A program made the translations under genes and the position numbers. Source: Parafrankia sp041008525 (GTDB taxonomy: Bacteria; Actinomycetota; Actinomycetes; Frankiales; Frankiaceae). Taken from it: DNA of 64,000 nucleotides. Position 1 is the first letter of the stretch; the number at the start of each line of letters is the position of its first letter. Location: contig NZ_JBFLUG010000032.1 in assembly GCF_041008525.1 (NCBI RefSeq), forward strand, positions 5,716 through 69,715. Direction: 5' to 3'. This document shows, in pieces, positions 60,636 to 64,000 of the stretch. Below the pieces are notes generated by a model that was not told the origin of the DNA, made no database searches, and was given only the letters and a program-made list of their open reading frames with translations.

Positions 60636-60990
60636 TCGGGTCCGTCGCCTGATCGCGGGCGGCCCGGTCAGGCGACGCACCGCCGGGAGCCGGGCCGCGG
60701 CGGCACGCAGCGAAGGACCGTGGCGCGCCAGCGCGAGCTGCCCTCCACATCCCGCGCCGGCGCGACCACGTCCGGTGGAGCCCGTCACTTCCCCACCGGC
60801 GGGGCGAGGAGCCGAGCCCGCCGTCTCCCTGCCCGCTTTAAGGGTGGCCAATCCCGACCGGCCGAACCGGCGGACGACAGAATCGGATCGTGTCGGGTAT
60901 CTGACACGTCCATCGCTTGCGGGTCGCCAAGCAGGCAGATAGGGGGGCACCCATCCGCTGGGCGGGAGGCACATCCACCTGCTCCGGACG
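60636..60990. other. Convergent intergenic region, L,D-transpeptidase / photolyase
   Basis: 355 bp, no gene. CGTGTC-N8-GACACG (60889-60908) is an inverted repeat 80 bases before the photolyase end and may terminate it. A 10-base direct repeat, GTCGCCTGAT, lies at 60627 and 60646 across the transpeptidase stop. Confidence 0.45.
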
Positions 60991-62457
60991 TCAGTCGCCG
61001 CGGTGGCTTCCGCTCTTCCGAGCCCGCTCATAGCGGTCGAGCGCCTCCCTGCGTTCCGCGGCGTGGTCCACAACCGGGAGCGGGTAGCCGTCCGGCGGAC
61101 CGCCGGGGCGCTTCCACGGCTCGTGCACCTCGGCAGCGGGCAGTCCCCGCAGCTCGGGGACCCAGTGCCGGATGTACTCCCCGTCAGGGTCGAACCGGCG
61201 TCCCTGCGAGACGGGATTGAAGACCCGGAAGTACGGCGCCGCGTCGGTGCCCGTGCCGGCCGTCCACTGCCAGCCGTGGTTGTTCGAGGCGAGGTCGCCG
61301 TCGACCAGGCGCTCCAGATACCAGCGGGCGCCGTGGGTCCAGTGGACGTGCAGGTCCTTGCAGACGAACGACGCCTCGATCATCCGGATCCGGTTGTGCA
61401 CCCAGCCCTCGGCGAGCAGCTGGCGCATGCCGGCGTCGACGACGGGATAGCCGGTGCGGCCCCATTTCCAGGCCTCGAAGGCGTCGCCCGGCGGCTCGTG
61501 GGCCATCGTCGCCAGGGTGTCCGAGAAATCGCTGCGAGCCGAGGAGGGGTGGGCTGCGAGGACGTCCGCGTAGAACTCCCGCCAGGCGAGCTCTGAGCGG
61601 AACTTCTCCGCCGCGTCGGACAGGTCACCCGCGGACCCGTTCCCGCCGCTGTTCCCGCCCCTGTTCCCGCCGCTGCCGGCCGACGTGGCGGTGACCGCCT
61701 GGTGCAGCTCGTGCAGGACGGTCCTCGGGTGCACGCAGCCCCACTTCAGGTAGGGCGAGAGCCGGGAGGTGACCTCGGCGGCCGGCTCGTCGCGATGCCG
61801 CGCGTACTCGGCGAGGCTGTCGCGCAGAAAGCCACGCAGGCGTTCTCGTGCGGCCGCCTCGCCCGCCGCGGGTAGCCGGGTGCCGTCCAGATCCGGGTCG
61901 GCCGGGATGGCCGCACCGCTGCCGGGCAGCGAGCGGGGATCGAGCCAGTCGGGGTCGGCCGCCCCGGCCGCGGGCGCCCGCCAGCCGTGCTCCTTCCAGG
62001 CCCGGTAGAAGGGCGTGAACACCCGGTAGGACGTGCCCTCCGAGCTGGTCACCCGGCCCGGAGCAACCGCGTAGGCGGAGCCGGTGCGCCGCAGTTCCCG
62101 GCCGTCGGCAGCCAACGCCCGGGCGACCTTGTCGTCCCGGTCGCGGCCGTACGGGCCGTGGTCAGCCGCGATGTGGACCACGGCGGCGCCCACCTCCCGC
62201 GCGACCGCCGGGACGACCTCGTCCGGGCGGCCGGCGCGGACACACAGCCGACCGGACAGCCGTTCGTCGAGGTCCCGCAGGCAGCGGTAGAGGAAGGCGA
62301 GACGCACCGGCCCGGACGGGCCGAGCAACGCATCGTCCAGGACGAACAGGGCCAGGACCGGTCCCTCGTCGGCGGCCGCGAGCAACGCCGGGTTGTCATC
62401 GAGACGGAGGTCGCGGCGCAGCCACCACACCGCCCGACGTGACGTGGACGACCTCAT
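60991..62457 (-). CDS. phr: Deoxyribodipyrimidine photolyase
   Basis: 488 residues; light-driven repair of pyrimidine dimers. WWLRRDLRLDDNPAL opens the photolyase domain; LAWREFYADVLAAHP, WVHNRIRMI, WTAGTGTDAAPYFRVFNPV and SQGRRFDPDGEYIRHWVPEL bind FAD and DNA. A low-complexity insert of Gly/Asn (about 268-288) is encoded by a 9-bp-like repeat. ATG 62457 has no ribosome site, but a promoter ends seven bases upstream, so the message is probably leaderless. Confidence 0.95.
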   Translation of the reverse strand: MRSSTSRRAVWWLRRDLRLDDNPALLAAADEGPVLALFVLDDALLGPSGPVRLAFLYRCLRDLDERLSGRLCVRAGRPDEVVPAVAREVGAAVVHIAADHGPYGRDRDDKVARALAADGRELRRTGSAYAVAPGRVTSSEGTSYRVFTPFYRAWKEHGWRAPAAGAADPDWLDPRSLPGSGAAIPADPDLDGTRLPAAGEAAARERLRGFLRDSLAEYARHRDEPAAEVTSRLSPYLKWGCVHPRTVLHELHQAVTATSAGSGGNRGGNSGGNGSAGDLSDAAEKFRSELAWREFYADVLAAHPSSARSDFSDTLATMAHEPPGDAFEAWKWGRTGYPVVDAGMRQLLAEGWVHNRIRMIEASFVCKDLHVHWTHGARWYLERLVDGDLASNNHGWQWTAGTGTDAAPYFRVFNPVSQGRRFDPDGEYIRHWVPELRGLPAAEVHEPWKRPGGPPDGYPLPVVDHAAERREALDRYERARKSGSHRGD

Positions 62458-62464
62458 CACACAG

Positions 62465-62492
62465 ACACTACCCAGATACGGAAGGTCACCAA
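62465..62492 (-). promoter_or_regulatory. Leaderless promoter of phr
   Basis: TTGGTG (62492-62487), 16 bases, TAGTGT (62470-62465). The expected start coincides with ATG 62457. Confidence 0.5.
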
Positions 62493-62533
62493 AGAGGGCC
62501 ACGTCGGTGCCACACCATGCCGTCAGGGTCCAC

Positions 62534-62557
62534 GGCGTGGCATCGCCTGACCACGCC
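62534..62557. promoter_or_regulatory. Inverted repeat upstream of the TM-helix gene
   Basis: GGCGTGG-N10-CCACGCC, ending 22 bases before the GTG at 62580. Candidate operator in the 122-bp divergent region. Confidence 0.3.
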
Positions 62558-62579
62558 TCGTGACTGTTGTGCTGTCCCG

Positions 62580-64000
62580 GTGACACAGGCCGTGCAGTGG
62601 GATCAGGGCATTTCCGACGCCTGGTCGCGCATCGCGCAGACGGGCCCCAGGATCCTCGTGTTCGCGCTGGTCCTCGCAGCCGGCGCGATGCTCGTCCGGG
62701 CCCTGCTCCGCGCCGCCGACCGGGCCCTGGAACACACCGGCTTCGATCGCCTGCTCGCGCGGTCCGGCGCCGCCCGGCTGCTGCACAGCGACGAGGCCAC
62801 CCTCCGGGCCGGGCTGCTCCGCCTCGCGGCGGCAGCCTGCCTCCTCGCCGTCCTCCGCGCCGCGCTCGGGGTGTTCGGCCCCAGCCCGGCCGACCGGATG
62901 GCCGGTACGGCACTCGACGTGCTGGCGAAGGTGCTGCTCGCGTTCGCGATCGTGCTCGTCGGGCTGGCCCTCGCCGCCGCCGCACGCCAGTTCCTCACCG
63001 ACTCGCTCGCCGGGCTCCGGCACGGGCGCACGGTGGGCAGGGTCGTCGCCGGGATCGCTGTCCTCGCGTTCGGCAAGGCCGCCCTGGACGAACTCGGCAT
63101 CGGCACCTCGGTCACGACGCCGCTGCTCTATGCGGTGCTCGCCTCCTGCACCGGCGTGGTCGTGGTCGGCGTGGGCGGCGGGCTCATCCGGCCGATGCAG
63201 AGCCGTTGGGAGGAGATTCTCGACCACGCCGAGGACACCGCCCAGGAGGCTCGCGCCGCCTGGCGCACCAACCACGCGCCGGCGCTCGCAGCCCCACCAG
63301 ACCCGCCAGCCCCCGCTGGGCCGCCACACACAGCACCGCCGACGCCCGCTGCACCGCCGACACCTACTGCACCGCCGACACCTACTGCCCCGCCTCCGCG
63401 CACGGCGCCGCCAGCCCGGCCGCCGCTGCCGTCGCCACCCCTGCCGCCACCCCTGACGCCGCCACCGCCAGCGCGACCACCGGCTTCGCAGGCGCGACCT
63501 GCACGGTCGGCATCGCCGCCGTTCACCGCCTCGACGCTGCCGACGGCACCGCCATGGGGCGGCAGCCCACAGGTGGGCGGGTTTCTGACCGTGCCGGAGA
63601 GCCCGCCAGGGCCCGCCAGCCCCGCTCCCGGTGCCGCTCCCGGTGCCGGCTCGGCGGGCCCCGCAGGCCCCTTGGTGGCGCCTCGGCCGGATTCGGCGCG
63701 CGACCCGTACGGGACGGCGACAGACGACGCACGCCGCGGCCCGCTGGCTCCCCCGCCGGCTGCGCGACGCCCGCCCGTCCCGCCGCCTCGGCGGACCCGG
63801 CCGCGCTGCGCTAGCTGTCGCACGCTACCTGCGCGCGTGTCTCCAGGTCGTCGACCATCGCCAGCGATTCTCCGCCCCTTCGTTCACGGCCGGGTCCCCC
63901 GGCCCGCCAGTCACACCCGCATCTCCCACACCCCCCACGGCGCCGCCGCCCTCCTGAGGCGCTCCCTTCCGGCCCAACGATCCCTGGGTCTTTTCCGGGC
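62580..64000 (+). CDS. TM-helix repeat membrane protein (mechanosensitive-channel-related), open at window end
   Basis: At least 473 codons without a stop inside the window. The first 215 residues hold four hydrophobic helices and the block ALDELGIGTSVTTPLLYA followed by GVGGGLIRPMQSRWEEI, typical of conserved TM_helix (PF05552) proteins related to small mechanosensitive channels. Then comes about 190 residues of Pro/Ala/Thr-rich tail with repeats TAPPTP. Beyond about 63790 the reading becomes Arg/Pro/Ser-rich and less convincing; the +1 frame (DHRQRFSAPSF, stop at 63957) looks better, so the true end may lie there after a frameshift, or the tail is simply disordered. The start is GTG without a ribosome site. 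Confidence 0.7.
   Translation, partial: MTQAVQWDQGISDAWSRIAQTGPRILVFALVLAAGAMLVRALLRAADRALEHTGFDRLLARSGAARLLHSDEATLRAGLLRLAAAACLLAVLRAALGVFGPSPADRMAGTALDVLAKVLLAFAIVLVGLALAAAARQFLTDSLAGLRHGRTVGRVVAGIAVLAFGKAALDELGIGTSVTTPLLYAVLASCTGVVVVGVGGGLIRPMQSRWEEILDHAEDTAQEARAAWRTNHAPALAAPPDPPAPAGPPHTAPPTPAAPPTPTAPPTPTAPPPRTAPPARPPLPSPPLPPPLTPPPPARPPASQARPARSASPPFTASTLPTAPPWGGSPQVGGFLTVPESPPGPASPAPGAAPGAGSAGPAGPLVAPRPDSARDPYGTATDDARRGPLAPPPAARRPPVPPPRRTRPRCASCRTLPARVSPGRRPSPAILRPFVHGRVPRPASHTRISHTPHGAAALLRRSLPAQRSLGLFR

Overview
The window reads as chromosome of a high-GC actinomycete. Codon third positions are almost always G or C, GTG starts and 4-bp GTGA/ATGA overlaps are frequent, and it carries bldC, a DUF3073 protein, a mycothiol/sterol-carrier-type protein, DUF2530, a SARP regulator and NarL-type two-component pairs. 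The block bldC / conserved protein / valine dehydrogenase / DUF3073 / purM / purF / SCP-type protein / sacsin-like ATPase / DUF2530 (17.8-29.6 kb) matches, as I recall it, the order seen in Streptomyces. The wealth of amidohydrolase, SDR, thiolase and acyl-CoA dehydrogenase genes would suit Frankia or a relative; this genus call is inference. No rRNA, tRNA, CRISPR array or transposase was recognised.

Layout. 0-1.1 kb: the 5' end of a bacteriophytochrome gene divergent from a NarL-type response regulator. 1.1-6.4 kb: methyltransferase, amidohydrolase, SDR and FAD oxidase. 6.5-10 kb: a large SARP/ATPase regulator. 10.1-15.7 kb: ferredoxin, BluB, thiolase, acyl-CoA dehydrogenase, AraC regulator and VOC protein. 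15.7-17.6 kb: carboxylesterase lipoprotein. 17.8-29.6 kb: the conserved developmental/purine block. 29.6-36.3 kb: sulfotransferase, two flavin reductases, cupin, stand-alone winged-helix protein, ThpR, Gfo/Idh-like protein and MarR. 36.6-39.3 kb: NarL-type sensor/regulator pair. 39.9-43 kb: solute-binding lipoprotein and citrate synthase. 43.2-55.3 kb: an accessory island. 55.3-64 kb: serC, second citrate synthase, pdxH, secreted protein with L,D-transpeptidase, photolyase, and a TM-helix membrane protein running off the end.

The most interesting part is the island between the gltA terminator (about 43.1 kb) and a perfect 18-bp-arm hairpin before serC (about 55.3 kb). A forward run encodes flavoprotein A, an FMN alpha-hydroxy-acid oxidase, a cytochrome P450, a cation/proton antiporter and an OmpR-type two-component system. 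A reverse MIO-type aromatic ammonia-lyase with a tyrosine-like selectivity signature shares a 64-bp promoter with flavoprotein B, whose end overlaps an acyl-adenylating ligase. The two flavoproteins are close paralogues and share an upstream motif and apparently leaderless starts. I infer an arylpropanoid/hydroxy-acid tailoring pathway with no carrier protein or polyketide enzyme in sight; the product is unknown.
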